Source: Candidatus Schekmanbacteria bacterium
Lineage (GTDB): Bacteria > CSSED10-310 > JACPHN01
Length of the DNA stretch: 63,505 nucleotides
Direction: 5' to 3'
Assembly (NCBI GenBank): GCA_016188575.1
Contig: JACPHN010000190.1
Span: 1 to 63,505, forward strand
In this document: positions 1 to 8,843 of the stretch, one piece after another
Position numbering within the stretch: position 1 is the stretch's first letter
How the letters are laid out: the number at the start of each line of letters is the position of its first letter
Made by a program: the position numbers and the translations under genes
Notes under the pieces: model-generated
Told to the model about the DNA's origin: nothing
The model's database searches: none
Seen by the model: the letters and a program-made list of their open reading frames with translations, nothing else

Positions 1-2
1 GC

Positions 3-167
3 GGCCAGGCAATCCTGACGCTGCGCTCATGGAACCAGTCGAATCGATTCGAGGTCGCCTTCCGGGAGCTCCTGCCCCGATTCCAACGCCCATTTACCGT
101 GGACGAGAAGGCAAGACCACCCCGATGGACGCCTGCCAATATTGTGCCAATGGGTCAAAACGGCTAA
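3..167 (+). CDS. C-terminal fragment of an unidentified protein, possibly transposase
   Basis: An open reading frame without any start codon runs in from the left edge and ends at a TAA at 165-167, giving the last 54 residues of a protein. The tail contains ILTLRSWNQSNRF and a basic, proline-rich end (KARPPRWTPANIV). This has the flavour of the C-terminal tail of some insertion-sequence transposases, but I cannot assign a family. It is cut by the window, so its true size is unknown. It is followed by about 500 bases without a convincing gene. Confidence 0.35.
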   Translation, partial: GQAILTLRSWNQSNRFEVAFRELLPRFQRPFTVDEKARPPRWTPANIVPMGQNG

Positions 168-661
168 GTCCCACATTCCGGACGGACACCCGTACCTCTT
201 CCACAACGTAGTGCGGGGGGGGGGACCGAAACCGTCGCCGAATGGTGCAAGGACGGACTATCCATGGTGCCAGGAGAGTTGCTTTTCACTTGTCACTGCA
301 CGGTTGGACGGACCGTGCAATGGCGCAGACGTGAATTCTGCTTTCATCCATATCGCCTCTGAACGCGTCCCGCAACCCGCCCGCAAGTCTTCTTGTCCCG
401 ATCTGGCGAGGGAGCTGCTGGAAAAATCCGCGAGCCTGATCTCCGTTCTCCGTCGACTCACTACGCGCGAATGTCGATCGTGCCCGCTATGGTAGACGCA
501 TTTGTCAACGATGTCATGAAGCCCAATACACGAATAGGCTCATTATCAGACGAAGTCCGTGATTTCACATCGGAATGGGCGAATGTCGAATATCAAGTGG
601 ATCGCTTACGACAGTCGACCGTTTCCTTAAAGCACTTTCATTGGCATTGCAACCAAATACG
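168..661. other. gene-poor intergenic stretch
   Basis: No supported gene is visible. The segment contains a run of ten G (215-224) and becomes AT-richer towards 480-660. A plus-strand frame ending at 665 is open, but it has no recognisable ribosome-binding site or domain and overlaps the end of the sulfotransferase gene. The sequence lies between a partial possible transposase and a lower-GC gene, which suggests an insertion boundary. Confidence 0.4.
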
Positions 662-1867
662 CTAGAGCTCATAACCCCACTGAAGAAGGTAGTCACCGAA
701 CCGCCTGTTGATATCATCAATGACTATCTTAGGCAGCTCATGCTTATAGTGACCATGGCTTCCAAATCGGTAATGCTCTTTTGGGCGGTTCAGATAATCG
801 TTTGGGGCCTTCGCGCGCACCTTGTCAATGTGGTTGTTTTCGATACTCATCGATATTGACTCGCTGGGTATTTCTATGTTCCACATTTTGAAAAGACGAC
901 CGAGCTCGTCAGCCGGTTTATCAATCAATCTTTCATATCTCAGAACGGGAAGTCCCCGAATGGCCAGATTAGCCACATAGTCGACCCACGGATGCCACTT
1001 CGCGTCCGTCATGTACGCCTTTATAAAAAAGTCGAAATAATATGATTCTATGTCATAGTAATGGACTATCGGCGCATTTTTTGCGGATGGGTCTTTGTTG
1101 GCTCTAATCGCGTAGTAGCTCGATACTACTGCATCGCGCAAATCCCTCATGAGACATGCCGACCGCACGATCCTTTTATCGCGAAGATGCTTTTCCTGTA
1201 GCTTTTCGTGAGTAAACGTCACCTTATCAGGAACTCTGACATTCAGACTGTCGCCAACCAAGTACGTAATCCACACGCCGCCATGTCTAGGAAGCCCAAA
1301 AAACAATATGTACTCATCCGTTTCCGAGAAAGCTCGGATGTCAAACGGTCGATGCGGTTGATAAATGATGTCGTTGTGCTCGTGGCAAAAAGCCGAGCTT
1401 CTTCGAGCGCCCGGCGTGGTTTCCTCGGGAGTCGCCAGAGCATCGACACAGCTCGCCGGTGACGGAGTGCTTGCGATTACAGGCGCCACGATCTTCGATA
1501 GATCGGTAATCATCTCCGGGCTCACTCCGAGCGTGCCAATGCCGCTGACGATGTCCGCCGAATATCGTGGCGAGGCAACAAATACTCTGGCGACGTTGCC
1601 CAACATGTCCGGAGTGAAGCCGCCTACTCGCCACGGAAGGCACTTGCTCCGATGGTCACGGTCCAGCACCACGATCCGGGACGGCTCGATTGCCGCGCAG
1701 CTACTCAGGATGAGCAGAATCATCTCGACGACGTCGTTCGCCGGGCAGAGGGCGATCGTGCCAGTCGATGAGAGCGCGGAAACAATGTGGCACGCGGCCA
1801 AGATGTCGTTGGCCGCGTACGAGTGAAAGAGGGGTGATCTGAGCAGCACGGGACTGATTTTGATCAT
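662..1867 (-). CDS. sulfotransferase-domain protein with N-terminal Rossmann-like domain
   Basis: About 401 residues. The C-terminal two thirds look like a PAPS-dependent sulfotransferase: a degenerate 5'-phosphosulfate loop (FFGLPRHGGVWITYLV), a 3'-phosphate-type segment with RDLRDAVVSSYYA, and the typical LRYERLIDKPADELGRLF helix. It would transfer sulfate from PAPS to a sugar or lipid. The first ~150 residues are hydrophobic alpha/beta sequence resembling the Rossmann-like domains of the GSCFA protein just upstream. I chose the ATG at 1867 because it follows the upstream stop by 22 bases; the longer frame to 1960 would overlap that gene and has no better signal. Base composition is visibly lower in GC than most neighbours, suggesting transfer. 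The phosphosulfate loop lacks the usual S/T-G-T, so activity is uncertain. Confidence 0.7.
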   Translation of the reverse strand: MIKISPVLLRSPLFHSYAANDILAACHIVSALSSTGTIALCPANDVVEMILLILSSCAAIEPSRIVVLDRDHRSKCLPWRVGGFTPDMLGNVARVFVASPRYSADIVSGIGTLGVSPEMITDLSKIVAPVIASTPSPASCVDALATPEETTPGARRSSAFCHEHNDIIYQPHRPFDIRAFSETDEYILFFGLPRHGGVWITYLVGDSLNVRVPDKVTFTHEKLQEKHLRDKRIVRSACLMRDLRDAVVSSYYAIRANKDPSAKNAPIVHYYDIESYYFDFFIKAYMTDAKWHPWVDYVANLAIRGLPVLRYERLIDKPADELGRLFKMWNIEIPSESISMSIENNHIDKVRAKAPNDYLNRPKEHYRFGSHGHYKHELPKIVIDDINRRFGDYLLQWGYEL

Positions 1868-1889
1868 GATTCGCGCTCGGGTCTCCGCT

Positions 1890-3536
1890 TCAATCGTAGA
1901 GGCGGACGACTTCGACGCCCGCCAATCTCGTGGGCCGCAGCACTCCATTGTAGATCTCATCCTGGAAGGCTGCAGAGGAAATCACGATCACGTTTGGATT
2001 CAGTCTCATGATCTCGCTTGGATCGATTACAGTGAAGCCTTTTACGGAAGTTCCGATTTTCTTTTGGTCGGAATCCGCTATGGCGACAAGATTCGCCTCA
2101 GAAATGTCTGTCCACTCGAAGAGTCGCACCGTATGCTGTCCCGCACCGAAAAGGATAATGCGCGCGTTGCTCCACTCCCACTCCGGCATGAGCTCTCTCA
2201 CCTTGGCGTACAGGTAACCGCGGTTATACAAGTTCCTGGCACGGTTGCGGTGGCGAAGCGCGTATGAATAGAGCTTTACGATACCTACGCCGCGCGATTC
2301 ATATTCCTGTTTGATGTCCGAAAAAATGATCTCCTGATTCTCAGCGTCCGAGATCAGCACCAGGTCTGGTGCCAGCTTCCACAGGTCCGGTCCAGTGTGA
2401 ACCACATCGAACCCGAGCATGCTCTTTCCGCGGCTGTCTTCGCGGTCGTCGATGATCCCGACGATATTGGCATCGGATATTGCGGTCCATTGCCACAGCT
2501 TCGCGGTATGCACGCCGGCTCCATAAATCGCCACTTTCATCCCGCGATTTCCCGTTCCCCACTTGGCAACGAGGGCGTCAACAACCGGAACTAGATACTC
2601 CTTTGTGCATAGATGCGTGTGCTGGAGGCTTGCCGTGTCCTCGCTCGGAAGCGTCCCGGTGGTTGCGCTCATCCAGGACGTATCGACAACGGGAATCGCG
2701 ATACCGCCTGAATATATGTCCATGAACTGCTGCACGATGTACTCGACGGCGTGGCGGTGTACATGTCTTCCGTCCCGCTGCATGAAGTCGCTTCTCACCG
2801 CCGAGGTCGATACCATTTCGTAGGAATGAAAGTAATGAACGTCGGGGAATTCGCACACGAATTCGGACACCGCCGCGCGGATTCTGCTCTTGCTTTCGCA
2901 GTCGGCGACGCGGATGTCCAGATCCGTGAAAGTCATGGCAAGAGGAATCGGGGATACGGAGATGATGATCTCCATGTTTGTATGCTTCTTCACGAGCGCC
3001 CGAATGGACGTCAAGTCGGAAAGCATGTCCGCGACCGTCAACCTGTAAAATCTCGCCTTCACGCTGTCCAACATGGGCGCATGGTTGAAATGATCCATCG
3101 TTTCGGGTTGTACCCACGCTTCGATATGGCCCAGGGTGATCACGATGATATCCGAGGTTTTGAAGAGCGCCTCTGCCTCCTGGTCCACCTGGTCGACCAT
3201 GGCACGAAGGGCTTCCGGCATCGGCGCAAAGTACTTCTGGCTCTTGAAGGGATGGTACCAGTTTCCGCTTTTCAACCAATACGGTTCGTCGTGATAAGTA
3301 GGCCATTGCTCGAACGCCTTCTGGATTTCCTGGAGGATCGTTCGCGTGGTCATGAACGGCTCACCGGGCACCTGCCTGGCGTTGAGCCTGAGCTCCCCCA
3401 TGGCGTTGGCGAGCTCTCTCGCAAAACAGCTTCCAATGGTTACGAGCCGGGTGGTCGGGCGAATGATGGGCGCGTGTGGCGCCCGAATCTCGTTTCGGCG
3501 CCCTGACCAGAGATGCCAGCGCTTGCGACCTTGCAT
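1890..3536 (-). CDS. GSCFA-domain protein with two C-terminal Rossmann-like domains
   Basis: 548 residues. The N-terminal ~310 residues carry the defining GSCFA signature (LVTIGSCFARELA, about residues 31-43), a family related to SGNH hydrolases and usually found in glycan or surface-polysaccharide loci. Two similar alpha/beta domains follow, each starting with a beta strand and glycine turn: KVAIYGAGVHTAKLWQW (about 335) and RIILFGAGQHTVRLFEW (about 460). These resemble nucleotide-binding or C-terminal methyltransferase-type Rossmann folds. The gene precedes the sulfotransferase by 22 bases, so the two are probably co-transcribed and modify the same surface glycan. Substrate is not known; the GSCFA assignment is firm and the Rossmann reading is by pattern. 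Confidence 0.8.
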   Translation of the reverse strand: MQGRKRWHLWSGRRNEIRAPHAPIIRPTTRLVTIGSCFARELANAMGELRLNARQVPGEPFMTTRTILQEIQKAFEQWPTYHDEPYWLKSGNWYHPFKSQKYFAPMPEALRAMVDQVDQEAEALFKTSDIIVITLGHIEAWVQPETMDHFNHAPMLDSVKARFYRLTVADMLSDLTSIRALVKKHTNMEIIISVSPIPLAMTFTDLDIRVADCESKSRIRAAVSEFVCEFPDVHYFHSYEMVSTSAVRSDFMQRDGRHVHRHAVEYIVQQFMDIYSGGIAIPVVDTSWMSATTGTLPSEDTASLQHTHLCTKEYLVPVVDALVAKWGTGNRGMKVAIYGAGVHTAKLWQWTAISDANIVGIIDDREDSRGKSMLGFDVVHTGPDLWKLAPDLVLISDAENQEIIFSDIKQEYESRGVGIVKLYSYALRHRNRARNLYNRGYLYAKVRELMPEWEWSNARIILFGAGQHTVRLFEWTDISEANLVAIADSDQKKIGTSVKGFTVIDPSEIMRLNPNVIVISSAAFQDEIYNGVLRPTRLAGVEVVRLYD

Positions 3537-3963
3537 GCCTCACTCCCAATTATCGTGGGTGCGACACTCGGTTAGCGGCCCACATCAGCAGACGTATCGG
3601 CATTCCGAGCAGTGCCCTGAAGCGCGGAGTGGTCTATAGGCCGCCAGAAAGTGCCGCCGCGAAGATATGGGGCGTTTCGTGGGAGTGACCTCGTCCACCG
3701 GAAGTGAATAACCGGCAGCTCGCGTGATGTAGCCCTCTGGCGCCAGGATCGCCCGGCGGCGGACGTCAGGCTCTGTATCGGCAGCGCGACCGATACCTTG
3801 AATGAACGGCTCTCGCGGCGCGCGCGCGGTGATATGATTGATCCCATCCCGAGCCGCCGTGCCGGCGGGTCACGGCAACGTTGCGCCGCCTGCGCGGAGT
3901 GCGCGAGACCGGGTGTCGGCACCGTAGCGGCGTGCCGCGCTAACCCTTTTTCGGGGCTCACGC
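3537..3963. other. divergent intergenic region
   Basis: This 427-base spacer separates the divergent GSCFA and FkbH-like genes and must contain promoters for both. I see no convincing sigma70 pair: a TTGAAT at 3798 and a TATGAT at 3833 are too far apart. Open frames here are GC-driven shadows. Confidence 0.4.
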
Positions 3964-5676
3964 TTGCGAACCGCCGACATCCTGAGCTACCTTGCGGCCA
4001 ACCGCGAGCGCATCGCGGCGGCGCCGGGCTTTCGCGTGCTCGTGCTGCGCGATGTCACGGTGGAACCACTCGCCGCGCCCTTGCGTTACTGCTTGGCCGA
4101 GCATGGGCTGCGGGCCGAGGTCACGTTTGGGGGATACGGTACCGCCGTTCAGGACGCGATGCGCGCAACCGGCGCGAAATGGGACTTGGTGCTGGTATTT
4201 TTCGCCCTCGAGGAGCTGGCGCCGGACTACGACGTGACCGGCCTCGACGCCGCTGAGGTCGCCGAGCGGCTACGGCAGGAGCTGGAATCGATCGCCGCGG
4301 CGTGCCAGGCGACGGTGCTGGTCCCTACCTTTCCCCCGCCACTGAGCGGTTACCCGCTCCGTCGCGATCCGGGCCTCGCGGACCAAATCCGCGCCGTAAA
4401 CGATCGCCTTCGCGAGGCGGTGCACGGCGCGCCATATCCGGTGCGGTTGCTGGATCTTGCCCTGGTCCTTGGGGGGCTCGGCTGGGAGCGGGCCCTGGAT
4501 CCCCGGAGCTGGTATCTGCACCGACTACCGTTCAGCGGGGCGGCCTTGCAGCTCATCGCCCGGGAGGCGGCGCTCCTCGGGGCGGAGCAACGCGGGCACC
4601 TCAAGAAGTGCATCGTCCTGGACTGTGACGACACGCTGTGGGGAGGAATCGTCGGGGAGGTCGGGCCAGAGCGGATCGAGTTGCACCCGCGCGAATTTCC
4701 TGGCAGCGCCTTCTACGACTTTCAGAAGCGGCTGGTGGCGCTGTCCAAACAGGGGATCCTCTTGTGCCTTTGCAGCAAGAACGATGAGGAGCAGGTCTTC
4801 GCGGTGCTGGATCGGCATCCACATTGTCGGCTCCGCCGAGAGCATCTGGCAGCGTGGCGTGTGAACTGGCGGCCGAAACCCGAAAACCTCCGCGAGCTCG
4901 CCGAGGAGCTGGGCCTGGGCCTCGACAGCATCCTTTTCGTGGACGATCAGCCTCGGGAGCTCGAGGCCGCGCGGATGCTGTTCCCCGATATCTGCTGCGT
5001 GCTGACCCCCCAGGAGCGGCACGCGCTGCCGGCGCTGCTCGACCGCTTTTTTTCCATCGCCGAACCCCAGGAGGAAGATCTGCGGCGGCTCGTTGCAGTC
5101 CAGGCTGATGCCACCCGGCTCCGGGAGCGAGCCCGCCACGGTGGCTCGCTCGATGCCTACCTCGCCAGCCTCGCGACCGTTGCCTCCGTGCACCGCATGC
5201 GGCGGGAAGAGGTCGCGCGCGCCTGCCGCCTCAGCCAGCGCACCAACCAGTTCAACCTCACGATGCGGCGCTACTCGGAGGGGGAGCTCCTGAATCGCTG
5301 CCAGGACCCGTCGTACGCCGCGTTCACGCTGTCAGTGCGCGATCGTTTCGGCGATCTCGGCCTCGTCGGCGTCCTCGTAGCGAGGCGGGAGAATGCAACC
5401 GCCGAGATCGAAGCGCTCTTTGTAAGCTGTCGCGCCCTCGGTCGCAACGCCGAAGACGCCTTCACCCGCGCGTGCCTGGACGACCTCCGGAAGCAGTGGC
5501 GGCCCTCGCGATGGCGAGCCGCCTACATGGCGGCGGCGCGAAACGGGCAAGTGGAGCGGTTTTGGGAGCGGTTCAACTTCTCCGCCATGCGCACGGACGC
5601 GGGAACCAAGATCCTCGAGGCCGACCAGATCCGGACGGCGGAGGCGCTCGGTCGCCACGTCGAGCTCACGGATTAG
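3964..5676 (+). CDS. FkbH-like protein (HAD-IIIC domain with flanking SGNH-like and GNAT-like parts)
   Basis: 570 residues, the normal size for the FkbH family. The N-terminal ~200 residues form an alpha/beta SGNH-like region. The HAD core begins with VLDCDDTLWGG (Asp220 and Asp222 as nucleophile and acid/base), continues with WRPKPEN carrying the motif III lysine, and ends with the acidic motif SILFVDDQPRELE. The C-terminal part (RTNQFNLTMRRY onward) is the acetyltransferase-like tail typical of the family. Relatives load glyceryl, lactyl or hydroxymalonyl-type short acyl groups onto an acyl carrier protein. An ACP and a GNAT-like transferase follow at 6179 and 6411, which supports that role. 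The start is a TTG at 3964; no ATG lies in a better position, so it is tentative. Confidence 0.85.
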   Translation: MRTADILSYLAANRERIAAAPGFRVLVLRDVTVEPLAAPLRYCLAEHGLRAEVTFGGYGTAVQDAMRATGAKWDLVLVFFALEELAPDYDVTGLDAAEVAERLRQELESIAAACQATVLVPTFPPPLSGYPLRRDPGLADQIRAVNDRLREAVHGAPYPVRLLDLALVLGGLGWERALDPRSWYLHRLPFSGAALQLIAREAALLGAEQRGHLKKCIVLDCDDTLWGGIVGEVGPERIELHPREFPGSAFYDFQKRLVALSKQGILLCLCSKNDEEQVFAVLDRHPHCRLRREHLAAWRVNWRPKPENLRELAEELGLGLDSILFVDDQPRELEAARMLFPDICCVLTPQERHALPALLDRFFSIAEPQEEDLRRLVAVQADATRLRERARHGGSLDAYLASLATVASVHRMRREEVARACRLSQRTNQFNLTMRRYSEGELLNRCQDPSYAAFTLSVRDRFGDLGLVGVLVARRENATAEIEALFVSCRALGRNAEDAFTRACLDDLRKQWRPSRWRAAYMAAARNGQVERFWERFNFSAMRTDAGTKILEADQIRTAEALGRHVELTD

Positions 5677-6178
5677 CGCCCGGCAACGACCCCGCTGGCG
5701 TCCGCTGAAATCGGGAGCGCAGCGTCCCCAAAGCCCTTCGACAGGATGCCGCACAGCTCGACCGAGCAGAGCGCCTCCCCCCTGCCTTCCCCCGCAACCG
5801 GGGGGAGGTGAGGTGGCGGCAGCGCGGATCGTTGGCCAGGCGGAGCAGGCGCAGGATGTGTTGCCAGGAATTGCCGTTGCGAGCTTTGCTGGAAGCGCCG
5901 ATGAGAATGTATAGGGGATTGGGGCAATGCAGAGTCACTTCCACGGCGAGGCCGCGGTTGCCCCGGGCTTTTGCACAGGGGCGGCGGCGGCTCTTCTCTT
6001 GCACTAGATGACTGAGTATGGTATAGTTGTAGTCATGCGTTTCGATCTTGAGCACAAGTCCGACCTTGATGTCGTTTTTTCTTGCAAGGACCATGGTGTG
6101 GTGTCCAAAGTATCGTCGAAGCGTTCTCGTCAGCGGAGTCGATAGCCGGTTGGAAGAAATTGACGAGAGCGATGAGCG
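5677..6178. other. intergenic region with a repeat hairpin and an unassigned minus-strand relic
   Basis: Between the FkbH-like and ACP genes. Around 5775-5815 there is a copy of the dispersed C-rich hairpin (CCCCGCAACCGGGG type) followed by GAGGTGAGG. From about 6110 back to 5840 the minus strand stays open and reads protein-like (for example VLARKNDIKVGLVLKIETHDYNY), but I cannot identify it and it runs into the repeat. It may be a gene remnant. No promoter was recognised for the downstream ACP gene. Confidence 0.3.
5775..5815. repeat. dispersed C-rich hairpin repeat (family B)
   Basis: The segment reads CTTCCCCCGCAACCGGGGGGAGG, an imperfect palindrome flanked by GGTGAGG. Related copies lie at about 17146, 17189, 20486, 23362, 26245 and 46888, so this is a dispersed, intergenic, REP-like element. 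Confidence 0.55.
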
Positions 6179-6427
6179 ATGAACGACGAAGCAGAAATCT
6201 TGCGGCTGGTTGGCCTTGCCCTGGGCCTGTCTCCAGCGGCAGTGCACAAAGGGCTGACCAGCGAAGACGTTCCTGCATGGGACTCACTCGCCCACATCAC
6301 GCTGGTGGGCTTGTTGGAAGAGCACCTCGGTACGCGCTTCCACGAGAACGAGATTGCGGAGCTGGTGAGCATCGAGGCCATCCTCGCCACCATGGCGCGG
6401 AGAGCGCGCGGTGACTGCGACAATTGA
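6179..6427 (+). CDS. acyl carrier protein
   Basis: 82 residues, the usual ACP size. The phosphopantetheine attachment site is the serine in AWDSLAHITL (Ser36), followed by the helix II/III sequence of ACPs (LVGLLEEHLGTRF). It would carry a short acyl thioester made by the FkbH-like enzyme upstream and hand it to the acyltransferase whose GTG start (6411) overlaps its last codons. This small, dedicated ACP within an FkbH cluster points to acyl decoration of a sugar or similar acceptor rather than to fatty acid synthesis. Confidence 0.88.
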   Translation: MNDEAEILRLVGLALGLSPAAVHKGLTSEDVPAWDSLAHITLVGLLEEHLGTRFHENEIAELVSIEAILATMARRARGDCDN

Positions 6428-7469
6428 CCGCTGCGCGAGCGCCGACATCGCCGAAGTCGCGGCCTTCTTTCGCATTGCCTTTCCTTTCAATCCCCGCCTC
6501 CAAGAGCAGGACTATTTGGACTGGCAGTTCCGCGATACGCCCTTCCGCGATTCGGATGACTACAACATCTTCGTGCTGCACCGCGATGGCGCCATTCGGG
6601 GTGTCATGGCCTACGTTCCCGTCATGCTGCGCCTGGGACAGCGCGAGGTCGTGGCCTGCTGGACCGCCAACTGGCACGCACCCGGCCAGGGCGTCCACGG
6701 GCTGCGCTTGCTGGCCGAAGTCAACCGTGTCTCGGACTTCCGCCTGCATGTTGGGCTGACCGAGCGGTCCCTGACGATCTATCGGCGCATGAGCATGCCC
6801 TGCCTGGAGAGCATGGACCGCTGGCTCTTGCCGCTCAATCTCGAAGCGGTGCTCGACATTGCCGGCGTAGCCGGCGGCGCCGACGCGGCGCGCCTGGCCG
6901 AATCGAGTCAGCACGCCCAACCAGGGGACGGTGGAGCTGTCGAGCACCTCGACGAGCTCCCCGCTGACCGCCAGATCGCTTTCGACCACTGGCCTGACCT
7001 GGACTGTGGAGTGTCGAGGCGGACCGACTTCGTCAACTGGCGGTATGTCCAGATTCCACGCCATCACTACAAGATCTTGCGAGGTGACGAGGAGCAGTTT
7101 GCCGTCATCCGATTCGAGACAATAGCGGGTCGCAACTTTGGTATTTGCAGGTTGCTGGAGTGGACGTGCCACGGCGCCATCGGCCGGGCCGTGCTCGGTG
7201 AGATTATTCGCCTCTGCCGGCTGGAGCGAGCGATTCTGCTCGACTTCTATTCCACGGCGCGCTCACTGGCTCAGGAGTTGCGAGCACTCGGCTTCTTGTC
7301 CGAGTCGGAGCTGGCGAAACCCATTCCCCGCCTCTTTCGACCGCTTGGCCCCGGGTGGCCGCTGCGACTCGCGGTTGATCTCCCGCCGCACCGACACGCG
7401 CGGTCGCTCGATTTTGGACGCTGGTATGTCACTCTGGGCGACAGCGACTTGGACCGTGTCAAGCTGTGA
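6411..7469 (+). CDS. GNAT-fold acyltransferase-like protein
   Basis: 352 residues. The GTG at 6411 overlaps the ACP stop by 17 bases, so translation is probably coupled. The N-terminal half has the beta-strand pattern of GNAT N-acyltransferases (for example IRGVMAYVPVMLRLGQREVVACWTAN, split by a typical bend), then a FRLHVGLTERSLTIYRRM helix region. The second half has a further alpha/beta segment that could be a second, degenerate GNAT copy. The likely role is transfer of the ACP-bound acyl group to an amino group, possibly on an aminosugar produced with the DegT-type aminotransferase at 9833. The substrate is inferred from context only. Confidence 0.6.
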   Translation: MTATIDRCASADIAEVAAFFRIAFPFNPRLQEQDYLDWQFRDTPFRDSDDYNIFVLHRDGAIRGVMAYVPVMLRLGQREVVACWTANWHAPGQGVHGLRLLAEVNRVSDFRLHVGLTERSLTIYRRMSMPCLESMDRWLLPLNLEAVLDIAGVAGGADAARLAESSQHAQPGDGGAVEHLDELPADRQIAFDHWPDLDCGVSRRTDFVNWRYVQIPRHHYKILRGDEEQFAVIRFETIAGRNFGICRLLEWTCHGAIGRAVLGEIIRLCRLERAILLDFYSTARSLAQELRALGFLSESELAKPIPRLFRPLGPGWPLRLAVDLPPHRHARSLDFGRWYVTLGDSDLDRVKL

Positions 7470-7526
7470 GCTTGCGGCACCTCCACCGGCCGACGCCCGA
7501 TTTTTTGGACCGTGAGCGTTCGGGTC

Positions 7527-7561
7527 AGGTCGCCCAGCGCGGTAGACGCGGCGGGCGACCT
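7527..7561. terminator. candidate bidirectional hairpin between convergent genes
   Basis: Inverted repeat with arms AGGTCGCCC (7527-7535) and GGGCGACCT (7553-7561) and an inner CGCG/CGCG pairing. It lies between the convergent GNAT and metalloprotease genes. There is no clear T-run on either side, so intrinsic termination is possible but unproven. Confidence 0.35.
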
Positions 7562-7637
7562 CGGCGTGAACGTCCACGCGCCCGCGCGGGTCCGCGACGA
7601 GCAAGCGGGCGTGAGTTAGATTGGCATCCTCCGCTAC

Positions 7638-8801
7638 CTACCAGGTCGCCTCATCGAGGCAATTGGAGTGGATGAGATTTGCGTTGTCGAGCTTTTCGAC
7701 GTCTCCAAACGTTTGCTTCGCATTCCAGTAGAAATCCCAGGCGTTCGACCCGGTCTCGGGCTTGCTCTTGCTTTCCTGGTCCTGTCGGCTGCCTGTGCCC
7801 TTGGCGAAGAAGTTCATCTTGTCCACGAACCAGTAGAACGGCTGGTTCGCCGTGTCGGTCCCGTGGTCATCGTAGAGGTCCCAGAAGTATCGCGAGACGT
7901 TGGATTCGCTCAGCTCGTCGGCGCCGCTGCATGTACCGCCCTCGACGTCGTTTCCGTAGGCCTGGGGGCCGGCAGCGGCCGGTCCGTAGTAGGTGACCGC
8001 GGCCACGAAATTCGCCCATCCTTCCATGAAGGCGCACGTTTCGGTTTCCGACGAGTCCCATGAGTGGCCGCCCTTGCAGGTGTAGTACCAGGTATCGGTC
8101 TCCCATGCGATCAGGTGGATCACGTGCCCGAGCTCGTGGGCCAGAGTGCTCGCGTTGTAGGCGAAGTTGCTGTCAGGCATCTGAACTTCCGTGCGGCTGT
8201 TCGTTCGCCCCGTGCTCGCGGAGTTGACAGGCCAGTAGATCTTCACCGCACCAAACTGCTCAGTGAGATTGTTCGAGGTGTTGGCAGCGTTCTCCCAGAC
8301 GTCAGTCGCCGTCGCGAACATGTTCCCGAGCTTGTGCGGGTTGCTCTTTGTGCCCATCAGCAGACTTCCGAATTTCTTCGTTTCATTCTTGGGCAAGGTG
8401 ACATTCTTGCTGCTGCTGACCCACTTGCCTCCTTCGGGCGGCACGAGCTTGAAGCGCGGCTTGCCGTCGGCGTCCGCATAGGACGATTCGTACCGGAATT
8501 CGACGTGAGCTACGGGCGCGCTCTTGGGCGAGGACCACGCCACGGAGAAGGAACCGCTACCGTCGGTCGCGCCCTTGCCGAGCACGCCGCCGTTCTTTTC
8601 GACGACATAGACCTTCATGTGGCGGGCGCCGACCCAATCGCTCGTCGCGTATGAAAGGTTGAATCGCTTGTCATAGTAACTTACCTTTCCAGATACATAT
8701 CCAGTGTAAGCAACAGCATCGGCACATATAATCATTGTCATGGCGGTTACTGCAGTAATTATAGAGGCATTGATATGGCTACTTCGGCATGTCGTTTTCA
8801 T
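7638..8801 (-). CDS. secreted zinc metalloprotease-like protein (HELGH)
   Basis: 387 residues with an N-terminal signal peptide (about 1-31). Residues ~32-140 look like a beta-sandwich with an SGKV start, similar to a transthyretin/CNA-like domain. The catalytic part has AHELGHVIHL (His222, Glu223, His226) and, 34 residues on, FMEGWANF whose Glu260 is a likely third zinc ligand, as in gluzincins. Cysteines at 242 and 256 could form a disulfide. A paralogue with the same layout (HEIGH, SEGFASF) lies at 28601-30139. It is 42 bases downstream of the secreted 195-residue protein, so the two form one transcription unit. Target unknown; it may mature or degrade surface proteins. Confidence 0.72.
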   Translation of the reverse strand: MKTTCRSSHINASIITAVTAMTMIICADAVAYTGYVSGKVSYYDKRFNLSYATSDWVGARHMKVYVVEKNGGVLGKGATDGSGSFSVAWSSPKSAPVAHVEFRYESSYADADGKPRFKLVPPEGGKWVSSSKNVTLPKNETKKFGSLLMGTKSNPHKLGNMFATATDVWENAANTSNNLTEQFGAVKIYWPVNSASTGRTNSRTEVQMPDSNFAYNASTLAHELGHVIHLIAWETDTWYYTCKGGHSWDSSETETCAFMEGWANFVAAVTYYGPAAAGPQAYGNDVEGGTCSGADELSESNVSRYFWDLYDDHGTDTANQPFYWFVDKMNFFAKGTGSRQDQESKSKPETGSNAWDFYWNAKQTFGDVEKLDNANLIHSNCLDEATW

Positions 8802-8843
8802 GGTATTCCTCGTGTAGTGTTTGTGGTAGTACCCGTAACGACG

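Noticed and set aside
41-57. TTCGA-containing stretch as a tRNA T-arm
   Set aside because: No acceptor stem or anticodon arm can be folded around it; no tRNA was found anywhere in the window.
393-665. Plus-strand ORF of 90 residues overlapping the sulfotransferase stop
   Set aside because: No ribosome-binding site or recognisable motif, and it ends by running into the 3' end of a real gene; treated as chance.
3798-3838. TTGAAT and TATGAT as a promoter for the FkbH-like gene
   Set aside because: The spacer is 29 bases, far beyond the 16-19 a sigma70 promoter tolerates.
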